From Burkholderiales bacterium (lineage in GTDB: Bacteria > Pseudomonadota > Gammaproteobacteria > Burkholderiales > Ga0077523), in contig JAIEQG010000034.1 in NCBI GenBank assembly GCA_019747905.1, positions 110,290-174,289 on the forward strand: a stretch of DNA of 64,000 bases. The letters are read 5' to 3'. The notes beneath the pieces were generated by a model that searched no databases, was not told the origin of the DNA, and saw only the letters and a list, made by a program, of their open reading frames with translations. A program made the translations under genes and the position numbers. Positions 38,153-46,854 of this stretch are shown piece by piece. How positions within the stretch are numbered: position 1 is the stretch's first letter; every line of letters starts with the position of its first letter.

Positions 38153-38473
38153 ATGAAAGAAATCAAAGCGGTGATCCAACCCTCTCGCCTGTCGCGGGTG
38201 CGCGAAGCCTTGCGCAAGGTCCCCGGCTTCCCCGGCATGACGATCACGGCTGCCGAGGGATGCAGCGACGTCTCGGACCTCGCGCTGCAGAAGCGCGACA
38301 CCGAGGAACTGGTGGAATTCAGCCGCAAGGTCCGCGTCGAGATCGTCTCGCCCGACGAGCACGTCGACGAAATGGTCCGCATCATCCATGAGCTCTGCCA
38401 CACGGGTCAGCGCGGTGACGGCATCGTCTGGGTGACGCCGGTGGACACGTTCAGCCGGCTGCGGGAACGCTAG
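38153..38473 (+). CDS. PII-like protein linked to CusA/CzcA pump (PII-NG-like)
   Basis: MKEIKAVIQPSRLSRVREALRKVPGFPGMTITAAEGCSDVSD...GDGIVWVTPVDTFSRLRER; PII core with no T-loop tyrosine; starts 10 nt after pump stop. Confidence 0.88.
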   Translation: MKEIKAVIQPSRLSRVREALRKVPGFPGMTITAAEGCSDVSDLALQKRDTEELVEFSRKVRVEIVSPDEHVDEMVRIIHELCHTGQRGDGIVWVTPVDTFSRLRER

Positions 38474-38598
38474 GGGCCGCTGGCCTGCCCGGGGCCTTGC
38501 CCACCCCGCCCCGGGGTCCGCCGTCCGGGCAGTCGCCGTGCCCTGGAAATTGCGAGACCATTCGCACTCTCGCGAGCAACGTGGGTGCGACCTGACAC

Positions 38599-39165
38599 AT
38601 GGGATCTGATCAAGGCGCAGCAGGCCTCGTGCGGGCGACCATCGTCCTGTGTGGTCTCGTGCCCTTGCCAGCCCTCGCCTGGGACCTGGAACTGCACAGC
38701 GTTGGCATCCGGGCGCGGGTCGGCGAGAAGAGAGTGCTCGGCAAGGAGCAGCCGGAATCGTTTCGCGAGTACGACGTGGTCGCCGCCTTCCGGCTGCCCT
38801 GGCAACGCTATGCGCCGTCGGGCTGGGGAGCGGGTACGCGGCTGCTCGCCAGCGCGGGAATTCTCCAGGGCGCAGAGAAGTCCGCGCTGGTGGTATCCGG
38901 TGTGCCGGTGCTGGCACTGGGCAGCCGGGACGGGCGCTTCACCTTCGACATGGGCGCCGGGCTGGCATTGGTGAGCGAGCATCGGTTCGCACAGCAGGAC
39001 TTCGGCGGGCCGCTCCAGTTCGCCCTCACGTTCGGCGCGGGCATTCCGGTCTACCGGCGCATCGGCGTGGGCTATCGGTTTCTGCACTATTCCGATGCCG
39101 GCCTGTACGGGCCCGACACCATCGGTGCGGATTTCCACATGGTCGAGTTGACTCATCGCTTCTGA
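38599..39165 (+). CDS. PagL-like lipid A deacylase / acyloxyacyl hydrolase
   Basis: Outer-membrane beta-barrel of ~188 aa with C-terminal YRFLHYSDAGLYGPDTIGADFHMVELTHRF; His-x-Ser (HYS) arrangement as in PagL; C-terminal aromatic residue. Confidence 0.75.
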   Translation: MGSDQGAAGLVRATIVLCGLVPLPALAWDLELHSVGIRARVGEKRVLGKEQPESFREYDVVAAFRLPWQRYAPSGWGAGTRLLASAGILQGAEKSALVVSGVPVLALGSRDGRFTFDMGAGLALVSEHRFAQQDFGGPLQFALTFGAGIPVYRRIGVGYRFLHYSDAGLYGPDTIGADFHMVELTHRF

Positions 39166-39320
39166 CCCCCCCGGCCTGCCGCCGAAGGTCCGGCCCGGTC
39201 CGATCCGAAGCAAGGGGCGCGATACCAGAAAATCCGTAGGCCGGTCCGGGCAATTTCCAGAAGGGGCCCGCCAGCGTCCCGGCCTATACTTTCGGGAAAA
39301 GCTCCCGGAGGAAAGTCACG

Positions 39321-41132
39321 ATGTTCCGCACCGTCCTTGCTGCCGCCGCCTTCCTCGGCAGTTCCCTCGCCCAGGCCGCATCCCCCTGGGCCGGGGACCT
39401 GGCCCCGATCGCCCCGTCCGACTGGAACCGCGCCCGCGCGGCGCACCTCCTGGAGCGCGCCGGATTCAGCGGCACCCCGGAAGAAATCGATGCCCTGGCG
39501 CAGCTGACCCCGGTCGAGGCCGTGCGCCGCCTCGTCTATTTCGAGGGCGTGCCGGCCACCGAGTTGCCGCCGTTCGAACACTCGGGCGTATTCGAAGAGG
39601 GTCTCGACCAGTTCCCGCCCAGCCGCCCCGCCACCACCGATCTCGCCCGCACCAAGGGCGAGGCGCTCGGGGTCAAGGTGAAGCCGGGCGGCAACCGCCG
39701 CATGCAACCGGTGGTGAACAAGTTCTTCTACTGGCTCCGGGCGAGCAAGCTCGAGACCGATCGCGTCGCCTACTGGTGGGCCGATCGCATGCTCGTCTCG
39801 CCGCGTCCGCTGGAAGAGAAGATGGCTCTCTTCTGGCACGGACACTTCGCCACCAACGAAGAGAAGGTGCGCGACTATCGCAAGATGCTGAACCAGCTCG
39901 AGCTGTTCCAGCGCGAAGGGCTGGGCAATTTCCGCACGCTGCTGATCGGCGTCGCGCAGGACCCCGCGATGCTGTCGTTCCTCGATGCCGCCGTGAACGT
40001 GAAGGGCGCCCCGAACGAGAACTTCGCCCGCGAGATCATGGAGCTTTTCACCATGGGGGTCGGCAACTACAGCGAGCGCGACATCCGCGAGGCGGCACGC
40101 GCGTTCACGGGCTGGAACTTCGAAGGTGTGACCTTCCGGGTGGACCAGTCGAAGCACGACGACGGCACCAAGGAAGTGCTCGGGCACAGCGGCAACTACG
40201 ACGGCATCCAGGTGATCGACATCATCCTCGAGCAGCCGGCCACACCGCAGTTTCTCGCGGCGAAGCTGTACCGCTTCTTCGTGCGCGATGACCTCGATCC
40301 CGCGTTGAAGGCCGAGCTCGGCAAGCGGCTCAAGGCCGGCAACTACGAGATCGCCCCCTTCCTCGAGACATTGTTCCTGTCGCGCGATTTCTACGCGCCC
40401 GAGTCGGTGGCGACCCGCATCAAGAGCCCGGTCGAGCTGGTGGTGTCCACCTACCGCAAGCTGGGCCTGACCGCGGTGCCAGGGGTGCCGGACTTCAACG
40501 AAACCACCACGGCGCTCGGGCAGCGGTTGATGCACCCCCCGACGGTAGCCGGCTGGGCACAGGGGCGCAGCTGGATCACGCCGGGACTGCTGCTCGAACG
40601 CGGCAACTTCGCGCTCGACGTCGCGCTGCCGGACATCAACTACATCCCCGGCGATCGCTACCCTGCGTCCCAGGGCGGTTACGAGATCCGCTTCGTGCAC
40701 GAGCGGGTGCGCAGCGGCCTCGACCTGACCTCGGCGACCAAGCCCGGGGGGCCCGACGGCGGCATGGAGATGATGGCCATGTCCACCATGAGCGGCGACC
40801 GCGACGAGGATTTCAATACCCGCTTCGGGAGCTACCGCGGCTGGCAGATGGCAGTGGAGCGGGTCAAACCCATTCCCCGCACCGTCGCGCAGCTCGATCT
40901 CACGGGCATGGTGCTCGAGGCCGGCTGCGACACTCCGGAAGAGGTGGTCGCCTACATGGAGGGCCGCTTCCTGTCCGTGCCGCTGGATGCGACCACGCGC
41001 CGCAACCTCGCCACGTTCCTCGAGAAGGAGCTGGGAACGCGCGACATGAAAGCCACTTCGACCTATGCCGAAGATTCCCTGCGCCTGCTGTTGCACCTGC
41101 TGCTGAGCCGGCCGGAGTATCAACTCGGGTGA
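39321..41132 (+). CDS. DUF1800 family secreted protein
   Basis: ARAAHLLERAGFSGTPEEIDALAQL, MALFWHGHFATNEEKV, NENFAREIMELFTMGVGNYSERDIREAARAFTGW. Confidence 0.95.
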   Translation: MFRTVLAAAAFLGSSLAQAASPWAGDLAPIAPSDWNRARAAHLLERAGFSGTPEEIDALAQLTPVEAVRRLVYFEGVPATELPPFEHSGVFEEGLDQFPPSRPATTDLARTKGEALGVKVKPGGNRRMQPVVNKFFYWLRASKLETDRVAYWWADRMLVSPRPLEEKMALFWHGHFATNEEKVRDYRKMLNQLELFQREGLGNFRTLLIGVAQDPAMLSFLDAAVNVKGAPNENFAREIMELFTMGVGNYSERDIREAARAFTGWNFEGVTFRVDQSKHDDGTKEVLGHSGNYDGIQVIDIILEQPATPQFLAAKLYRFFVRDDLDPALKAELGKRLKAGNYEIAPFLETLFLSRDFYAPESVATRIKSPVELVVSTYRKLGLTAVPGVPDFNETTTALGQRLMHPPTVAGWAQGRSWITPGLLLERGNFALDVALPDINYIPGDRYPASQGGYEIRFVHERVRSGLDLTSATKPGGPDGGMEMMAMSTMSGDRDEDFNTRFGSYRGWQMAVERVKPIPRTVAQLDLTGMVLEAGCDTPEEVVAYMEGRFLSVPLDATTRRNLATFLEKELGTRDMKATSTYAEDSLRLLLHLLLSRPEYQLG

Positions 41133-41166
41133 TCAGAGCCATCGCGACCAGCAGCAGGAGCCAACC

Positions 41167-42363
41167 ATGACGACAGACAAGAATCGCCGCCGCATCCTCC
41201 AGGCTTCCGCCGGACTCATGATGCCCGGCATCTTCGGCACCATCGCCCGCGCCGCAGCCGCAGCTGAGCAGGAAGACCGCATCCTGGTGGTCTTCGAACT
41301 CTCCGGCGGCAACGACGGCCTCAACACCGTCGTCCCATACGCCGACGATCGCTATTACAAGCTGCGGCCCAATATCGGCATCCGCCCGAACAAGGTGCGC
41401 AAGCTCGACGACCGCTTCGGTCTCAACCCGGGCATGGCCGGCTTCGAACGCCTGTGGAAGGACGGCCAGCTCGCCATCGTGCACGGCTGCGGCTACGACA
41501 ATCCGTCGTTCTCGCACTTCACGTCCATGGCCTACTGGCACACTGCCGCGCCGAACAGCGGCGACGATTTCGGCTGGGTCGGCCGGCTCGCGGACACCAT
41601 GTCGCCCAAGCCCGTGCCGAACTACCTGCTCAACATCGACGCGACCCAGTCGCTCGCGGTGCGCAGCCGGGTCCACACGCCCGTGGTCTTCGACGACCCC
41701 GACCGTTTCATGCGCAACGCCTTCTTCCAGGAGCGCCCCCTGCTCGACGACGTTGAGGTCGAGGCCGAAGACAATCCTTCGCGCCGCTTCCTGGAACAGG
41801 TTGCCGTGAGCGCCCGCGAGTCTTCCTTCGCCGTGCGCGACGCCTGGTCGAAGTACAAGACGACGGTGGACTACGGCATCATCCCGCTCGGTCTCACCAA
41901 GGTGGCCGCGTGCATCTCGGCTGGATTGCCCACACGCCTCTACTACGTCGGCTACCGCAACAATGCCTTCGACACCCACGTCCAGCAGTCGGATCTGCAC
42001 CAGCGCCTGCTCACCTACACCTCCGACGCGATCCACGGGTTCCTGCGCGACATGGAGCGCATCGGCCAGGCCGACCGCGTGAGCATGCTGATCTTCTCCG
42101 AGTTCGGCCGCCGCGTACCGGAGAACACCAGCCTCGGCACCGACCACGGCACCGCCAACGTGATGTTCTTCGCCGGCAAGCCGGTCAAGGGCGGACACTA
42201 CGGTACACCCTCCGACCTGGGCGGCCTCGACGCCGGCGACAATCTGATCCACACGGCGGACTTCCGCCGCGTCTACGGCACCGCGATCGACGGCTGGCTG
42301 CGCCTCGGCGCCGCCGACAAGGTCCTGAAAGGGCGATTCGAGGCCTTCCCCGTCTTCGCGTGA
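41167..42363 (+). CDS. DUF1501 family protein with Tat-like signal
   Basis: NRRRILQASAGLMMPG twin-Arg signal; VVFELSGGNDGLNTVVPYADDRYYKLRPNIGI; SEFGRRVPEN. Confidence 0.95.
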   Translation: MTTDKNRRRILQASAGLMMPGIFGTIARAAAAAEQEDRILVVFELSGGNDGLNTVVPYADDRYYKLRPNIGIRPNKVRKLDDRFGLNPGMAGFERLWKDGQLAIVHGCGYDNPSFSHFTSMAYWHTAAPNSGDDFGWVGRLADTMSPKPVPNYLLNIDATQSLAVRSRVHTPVVFDDPDRFMRNAFFQERPLLDDVEVEAEDNPSRRFLEQVAVSARESSFAVRDAWSKYKTTVDYGIIPLGLTKVAACISAGLPTRLYYVGYRNNAFDTHVQQSDLHQRLLTYTSDAIHGFLRDMERIGQADRVSMLIFSEFGRRVPENTSLGTDHGTANVMFFAGKPVKGGHYGTPSDLGGLDAGDNLIHTADFRRVYGTAIDGWLRLGAADKVLKGRFEAFPVFA

Positions 42364-42387
42364 CCGGGTTGGTGTAAGGTACGGGCG

Positions 42388-43317
42388 ATGAACGCATTCG
42401 CCCGTTTCCTCGGGGCGACATTGTTGTGCGCCCTGCCCGCGTTGCCCGCCGCCGCTCTCGAAGGCGGCGCGGTCGATTCCAACGCCGATCCCACGTTCGC
42501 CGGTGTCGGCAGCCTTTCCCGATCCACCGGCGGCACGTTCTCCGGCGTGCTCATCGGGTCGCGCCACGTGCTGACCGCCCAGCACGTGGTGGGCGCGAGC
42601 GCGTCGCCGTCCCAGTGGACCTTCAACCTCAACCTCGACGGCCTCGCCTCGGGCGAGCGGACCTTCGCGGTGACACGGATCATTGCGGCACCCGGCTTCG
42701 TCGGCTTCGTCAACGGCGAAGTGGCACGCAACGACCTCACCGTGCTCGAACTCGATCACGAGGTGCCGGCGGGGGTTCCGATCTACGGGCTCAGCGATTC
42801 CCCCTTGCAGTTGGGCCAGGAGATCACCCTCGTGGGCTACGGCGGGACCGGCGCGGCAATGAAGCGGCGCGGGACCAACATCGTGGAGTTTCTCGATCCC
42901 ACGCCCGGCCCCGGGGCAAGCCCCGACGTATTCGCCTACGACTACGACACCGACTCGGCCAACCAGGCGACGGTGGTGGGTGGCGATTCGGGCAGCCCGG
43001 TATTCGTGAATGAAGGTGGCACATGGAAACTCGCCGCCATCAGCACCTTCTCGTGGACCAATCCCGACATCCCCGGCAGCGGGCCGCTGCGGGGTGGCGG
43101 CGGCATGATCGTCTCCGCCTATGCGCCGTGGATTCAACAGGCCACCGTGGTGCCGGAGCCCGCCACGCATGCACTGTTCGCGATCGGCATGCTGATGCTC
43201 GTCGCATGTGTCCGTGCGCTGAAACTGCGCCGTTTCCCCTCGGCCGCACGGCAACCGGCTCGGGAAATTTTCCGGCGGGCACAAAATCGGATGACCGAAA
43301 GACCGCGGGCAAGGTAA
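42388..43317 (+). CDS. trypsin-like serine protease with PEP-CTERM sorting signal
   Basis: His RHVLTAQHVVG, Asp NDLTVLELD, Ser GGDSGSPVF; C-terminus VVPEPATHALFAIGMLMLVACVRALKLRR is PEP motif + TM + basic tail. Confidence 0.88.
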   Translation: MNAFARFLGATLLCALPALPAAALEGGAVDSNADPTFAGVGSLSRSTGGTFSGVLIGSRHVLTAQHVVGASASPSQWTFNLNLDGLASGERTFAVTRIIAAPGFVGFVNGEVARNDLTVLELDHEVPAGVPIYGLSDSPLQLGQEITLVGYGGTGAAMKRRGTNIVEFLDPTPGPGASPDVFAYDYDTDSANQATVVGGDSGSPVFVNEGGTWKLAAISTFSWTNPDIPGSGPLRGGGGMIVSAYAPWIQQATVVPEPATHALFAIGMLMLVACVRALKLRRFPSAARQPAREIFRRAQNRMTERPRAR

Positions 43318-43375
43318 GCTTCCGGTCGTCCGGCGGGTATCGCGGCCCGCCCACTTTCAGGGGAGGTTCCACGAC

Positions 43376-44530
43376 ATGAGGTTCCATGACAGGGCCATCG
43401 GTGCCGGCTGCCTCGGCGCAGCACTCGCCATCGTTGGCGGCATCTCTTGCCAGACGGCGTCCGCCCAGTTGCCGATCGAGCAGCTGACCAACAAGCCGGC
43501 GATCACCGCCAAGAACCGGGTCTACATCCCGGACATCGCGATCATGCACATCGCCGACGGCAAGGTGCACGTCATCGACGGCGACACCGGCAACTACGAG
43601 GGCGTGATCGGCTCGGGCTTCACCGGCCAGTCGAAGCTGTCCAAGGACGGCAAGGACCTCTTCATCGCCACGACCTACTACGATCGCGGGCAGCGCGGCA
43701 ATCGCTCCGACATCGTCGAGGTGTGGGACGCCGAGACCCTTCACTTCAAGTACGAGATCGCCATCAGCGACAAGCGCGCGATGGCGCTCAACTACAAGTG
43801 GCTGCTGAGCCTGTCGTCGAACGGCCGCTGGCTCATCGTGCAGAACGCCACGCCGGCCACCTCCGTGACGGTGGTCGACCTCGAGAAGAAGGCGGCCGTG
43901 GCGGAGATCGCCATGCCGGGCTGCTGGGCCATCTACCCCGTGCCGTCCCAGCCCAACAAGTTCGGTTCGCTCTGCGGCGACGGCACCGCGCAGATCGTCA
44001 CGCTGGCCGACGATGGCTCGGCGGCCGGTCGCACCGTGTCGGACACGCTGTTCGACCCCGAGAACGACGCCCTCTTCATCCAGGGCGAGGCCACGGGCGA
44101 CACTTATCATTTCGTCAGCTTCACCGGCAACCTGGTGTCCATCGATTTCGGCGGCGACAAGGCCAAGGCCGCCGGCAAGACGTCGCTGGTCACCGGCGAA
44201 GAGCGCAAGAAGGGCTGGCGGCCGGGCGGCTACCAGCCGGTCGCCCTGGGTGGCGGCAAGCTCTACGTCGCCATGCACCCCGGCGGCGGCGAAGGCAGCC
44301 ACAAGACGCCTGCCAAGGAGATCTGGGTGTACGACGTGGCGTCCAAGAAGCGCGTGGGCAAGATGCCGGGGCACGGCGCCACCGCGATCGGCACCTCCTC
44401 GGACGGCACCCGGCTCTACGCCATCGATGCCGAGAAGGCGTCGCTCGTCATCACCGACGTGGCCAAGAAACCCAAGGTGAAGGCCACCGTGCAGGTGGGC
44501 GAGTTCCCGAGCCAGATCGAAGTGAATTAA
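43376..44530 (+). CDS. mauB/aauB: amine dehydrogenase large (heavy) subunit
   Basis: Signal peptide and beta-propeller sequence (NRVYIPDIAIMHIADGKVHVIDGDTGNYEGVIGSGFTGQSKLSKDGKDLFIATTYYDRGQRGNRSDIVEVWDAETL); followed by mauE, mauD and mauA homologues. Confidence 0.92.
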   Translation: MRFHDRAIGAGCLGAALAIVGGISCQTASAQLPIEQLTNKPAITAKNRVYIPDIAIMHIADGKVHVIDGDTGNYEGVIGSGFTGQSKLSKDGKDLFIATTYYDRGQRGNRSDIVEVWDAETLHFKYEIAISDKRAMALNYKWLLSLSSNGRWLIVQNATPATSVTVVDLEKKAAVAEIAMPGCWAIYPVPSQPNKFGSLCGDGTAQIVTLADDGSAAGRTVSDTLFDPENDALFIQGEATGDTYHFVSFTGNLVSIDFGGDKAKAAGKTSLVTGEERKKGWRPGGYQPVALGGGKLYVAMHPGGGEGSHKTPAKEIWVYDVASKKRVGKMPGHGATAIGTSSDGTRLYAIDAEKASLVITDVAKKPKVKATVQVGEFPSQIEVN

Positions 44531-44543
44531 GCACGCAGACCCG

Positions 44544-45119
44544 ATGGACGTGTTGTCGATCATCGCCGACCCGGCCGCCAAAGGCGCCGTCATCGGCGCC
44601 CTGGCGCTGATCCTCCTGGGAGCGGCCTGGCACAAGCTGTCCGAGCCGAACATGTTCCTGTCGGCACTGGCCGCCTATCGCCTGTTGCCCCAGGGCCTGC
44701 TCGATGTCGCCGCCCGCGGCATTCCCCTGCTCGAGATCGCCCTGGGTGCCGGACTGCTCGTGCCTGCCACCCGGAGCCTCGCCTTGGTAGGCGTGGCGTT
44801 GCTGATGCTCGGCTATGCGCTGGCCATCGGCATCAATCTGGCGCGCGGCCGCAGCTACATCGATTGCGGTTGCGGCGGTGCTGCACATCCGTTGTCCTGG
44901 GGTCTTGTCGTGCGCAATGGCGTGCTGGCCGCGGCAGCCCTCGCTGCCAGCGGCGCCACCATGGATCGACCGCTCGACTGGCTCGACGCCGTGACGGTCG
45001 TGCTCGGTGTGCTCGCCTTCTTCGTGACCTACCTCATGGCCGACGAACTGCTGCGCCAGGCAAGCCGCATGGCGCGCGCGGAACGCTCGACCGATACCGC
45101 AAGAAGCCTCTCCTCATGA
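44544..45119 (+). CDS. mauE: MauE-like membrane protein
   Basis: Multi-TM DoxX/MauE-like protein with NLARGRSYIDCGCGG; operon position. Confidence 0.88.
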   Translation: MDVLSIIADPAAKGAVIGALALILLGAAWHKLSEPNMFLSALAAYRLLPQGLLDVAARGIPLLEIALGAGLLVPATRSLALVGVALLMLGYALAIGINLARGRSYIDCGCGGAAHPLSWGLVVRNGVLAAAALAASGATMDRPLDWLDAVTVVLGVLAFFVTYLMADELLRQASRMARAERSTDTARSLSS

Positions 45120-45730
45120 CCAGCATCACCATCTCCAACGCCCTGCTCTGGGTGCTCATGCTCGGCGTGATCGTCGCGCTGTGGGCGCTGGCGCGGCAGG
45201 TCGGCATCCTCTATGAGCGCGTGGCCCCCATGGGCGCCCTCATAACCGATGCCGGTCCGAAGCTCGGCGAAGCCTCGCCGCAGTTCGATCTGCCGTCCTT
45301 GAGCGGCGCCACCATCGCCATCGGCGGCGAGCGGCCCAAGAGCCAGCTGATCTTCTTCCTGTCGCCCACGTGTCCGGTCTGCAAGAAGCTGCTGCCGATC
45401 CTGCGCTCCGCTTCCCAGGCCGAGAAGAACTGGCTCGACGTGGTCATCGCGAGCGACGGCGATTCGACCCAGCACCTCGGTTTCTACCGCGACGCTAAAC
45501 TCGAACAGTTTCCCTACGTGCTGTCGGCCGACCTCGGCATGACCTACCGCGTGAGCCGCCTGCCCTATGCCGTGCTGCTGGACGAGCATGGCGTCATCCG
45601 CGCCAAGGGACTCATCAACAATCGCGAACAGCTCGAAAGCCTGTTCAATGCGAAGGAAATCGGCGTCGCATCGGTGCAGGACTACCTGCAGCGCGGCGCC
45701 CAAGCTCACCAACCCCACGAATCCGCCTGA
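45116..45730 (+). CDS. mauD: MauD-like thioredoxin-fold protein
   Basis: N-terminal TM and thioredoxin-like motif FFLSPTCPVCKKLLPIL; ATGA overlap with mauE. Confidence 0.9.
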   Translation: MTSITISNALLWVLMLGVIVALWALARQVGILYERVAPMGALITDAGPKLGEASPQFDLPSLSGATIAIGGERPKSQLIFFLSPTCPVCKKLLPILRSASQAEKNWLDVVIASDGDSTQHLGFYRDAKLEQFPYVLSADLGMTYRVSRLPYAVLLDEHGVIRAKGLINNREQLESLFNAKEIGVASVQDYLQRGAQAHQPHESA

Positions 45731-45747
45731 ACCTGATCGAAGGAGAC

Positions 45748-46275
45748 TTGAGAATGTTCCAGATCATCGAGCAATGGATCGACCGCATGGCCGAACGCCG
45801 CGTGCGTGCCACCGCGCAATCCACCTCGCGCCGCAGTGCGGTGGCGAAGATCGGCACGCTGATGGTCGGCGGCGCCGTGCTGCCGATGCTGCCCTTCGAT
45901 CGCTCCGGCGGCGAAGCCCATGCCGCGCTGCCAGCACCCCAGGACCCGACCAAGTGCGAATACTGGCGCAACTGCGCGCTGGACGGCTTCCTCTGCACCT
46001 GCTGCGGCGGCTCCATCACTTCCTGCCCGCCCGGCGCCGAGGCCTCCAAGGTCACCTGGGTCGGTACCTGCAAGAACCCGAAGGACGGCCGCGACTACCT
46101 GGTGAGCTACAACGACTGCTGCGGCAAGGTCGCCTGCGGTCGCTGCCTCTGCAACTACAACCAGGGCGAGCGTCCGGCGTACCGCATGGGCATCCACAAC
46201 GACATCAACTGGTGCATGGCCGACAAGCAGACCATGTATCACTGCACGGTGTCGGTCATCGTGGGAGTGAATTAG
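45748..46275 (+). CDS. mauA/aauA: amine dehydrogenase small (light) subunit, TTQ-bearing
   Basis: Twin-Arg-like leader TSRRSAVAKIG, Cys-rich mature region (CEYWRNCALDGFLCTCCGGSITSCPPG...INWCMADKQTMYHCTVSVIVGVN) with both tryptophan contexts for TTQ. Confidence 0.94.
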   Translation: MRMFQIIEQWIDRMAERRVRATAQSTSRRSAVAKIGTLMVGGAVLPMLPFDRSGGEAHAALPAPQDPTKCEYWRNCALDGFLCTCCGGSITSCPPGAEASKVTWVGTCKNPKDGRDYLVSYNDCCGKVACGRCLCNYNQGERPAYRMGIHNDINWCMADKQTMYHCTVSVIVGVN

Positions 46276-46277
46276 GC

Positions 46278-46330
46278 GATTGAGGTGTACGCATCGGTCG
46301 CTACGCGCCCGATGCACGTGCACTTCAATC
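46278..46330. terminator. long imperfect hairpin downstream of mauA (terminator or mRNA 3' stabiliser)
   Basis: Arm GATTGAGGTGTACGCATCGG (46278-46297) pairs with CCGATGCACGTGCACTTCAATC (46309-46330); no clear U-tract. Confidence 0.5.
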
Positions 46331-46398
46331 GGATCTGATCAGCAGATCAGGCTAGGGAGCGGCCCGGCGCCTGATCTGAGGGCAAAGGTTACGGGGCG

Positions 46399-46854
46399 AT
46401 GAGATTGGGAATTCTGCGATCGGTGGTGGCTTTTGCAGCGTTGATGCTCGCGCTCGCCACTGCCGCCTTCGCCGCCGACAAGTCGGAGACCCGCGCCAGG
46501 ATTGACTACCTGCTGCATTGCTCCGGCTGTCACGGGCAGGACGGCACCGGCAAACCGTCCGCGGGGATTCCGCGGTTCACCGATCAGGTGGGGTACTTCC
46601 TGAAACTGCCGGAGGGGCGCGCGTTCCTGATGCAGGTGCCGGGGCTGTTGAGCGCCAACATGCCGGACGATCGCGCTGCGGCGGTGGTCACGTGGATGAT
46701 CAAGGAATTCGCGGGGCCCTCGATGCCGGAGAATCTGGAGCCCTATACGGTCGCGGAAGCGAAGCGCTACAAGGCCGAGCGTCCGGCGGACATCATGGGT
46801 CGGCGCAACGAGATCTACGCGAAGCTGCTCGCGCTGGGCATCAAGATCGAGTAG
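46399..46854 (+). CDS. single-haem c-type cytochrome
   Basis: Signal peptide, one CSGCHG haem site, 151 aa; downstream of mauA. Confidence 0.85.
   Translation: MRLGILRSVVAFAALMLALATAAFAADKSETRARIDYLLHCSGCHGQDGTGKPSAGIPRFTDQVGYFLKLPEGRAFLMQVPGLLSANMPDDRAAAVVTWMIKEFAGPSMPENLEPYTVAEAKRYKAERPADIMGRRNEIYAKLLALGIKIE

Noticed and set aside
38474-38540. GC-rich hairpin (CTGCCCGG/CCGGGCAG) after the PII gene
   Set aside because: Plausible terminator but stem is short and interrupted, with no U-tract; insufficient support.
34982-38917. 540-aa and 614-aa minus-strand ORFs
   Set aside because: Antisense to the RND pump and PII genes; shadow-frame composition.
39153-43284. 656-aa and 794-aa minus-strand ORFs
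   Set aside because: Antisense to DUF1800, DUF1501 and the protease, all of which have strong family motifs.
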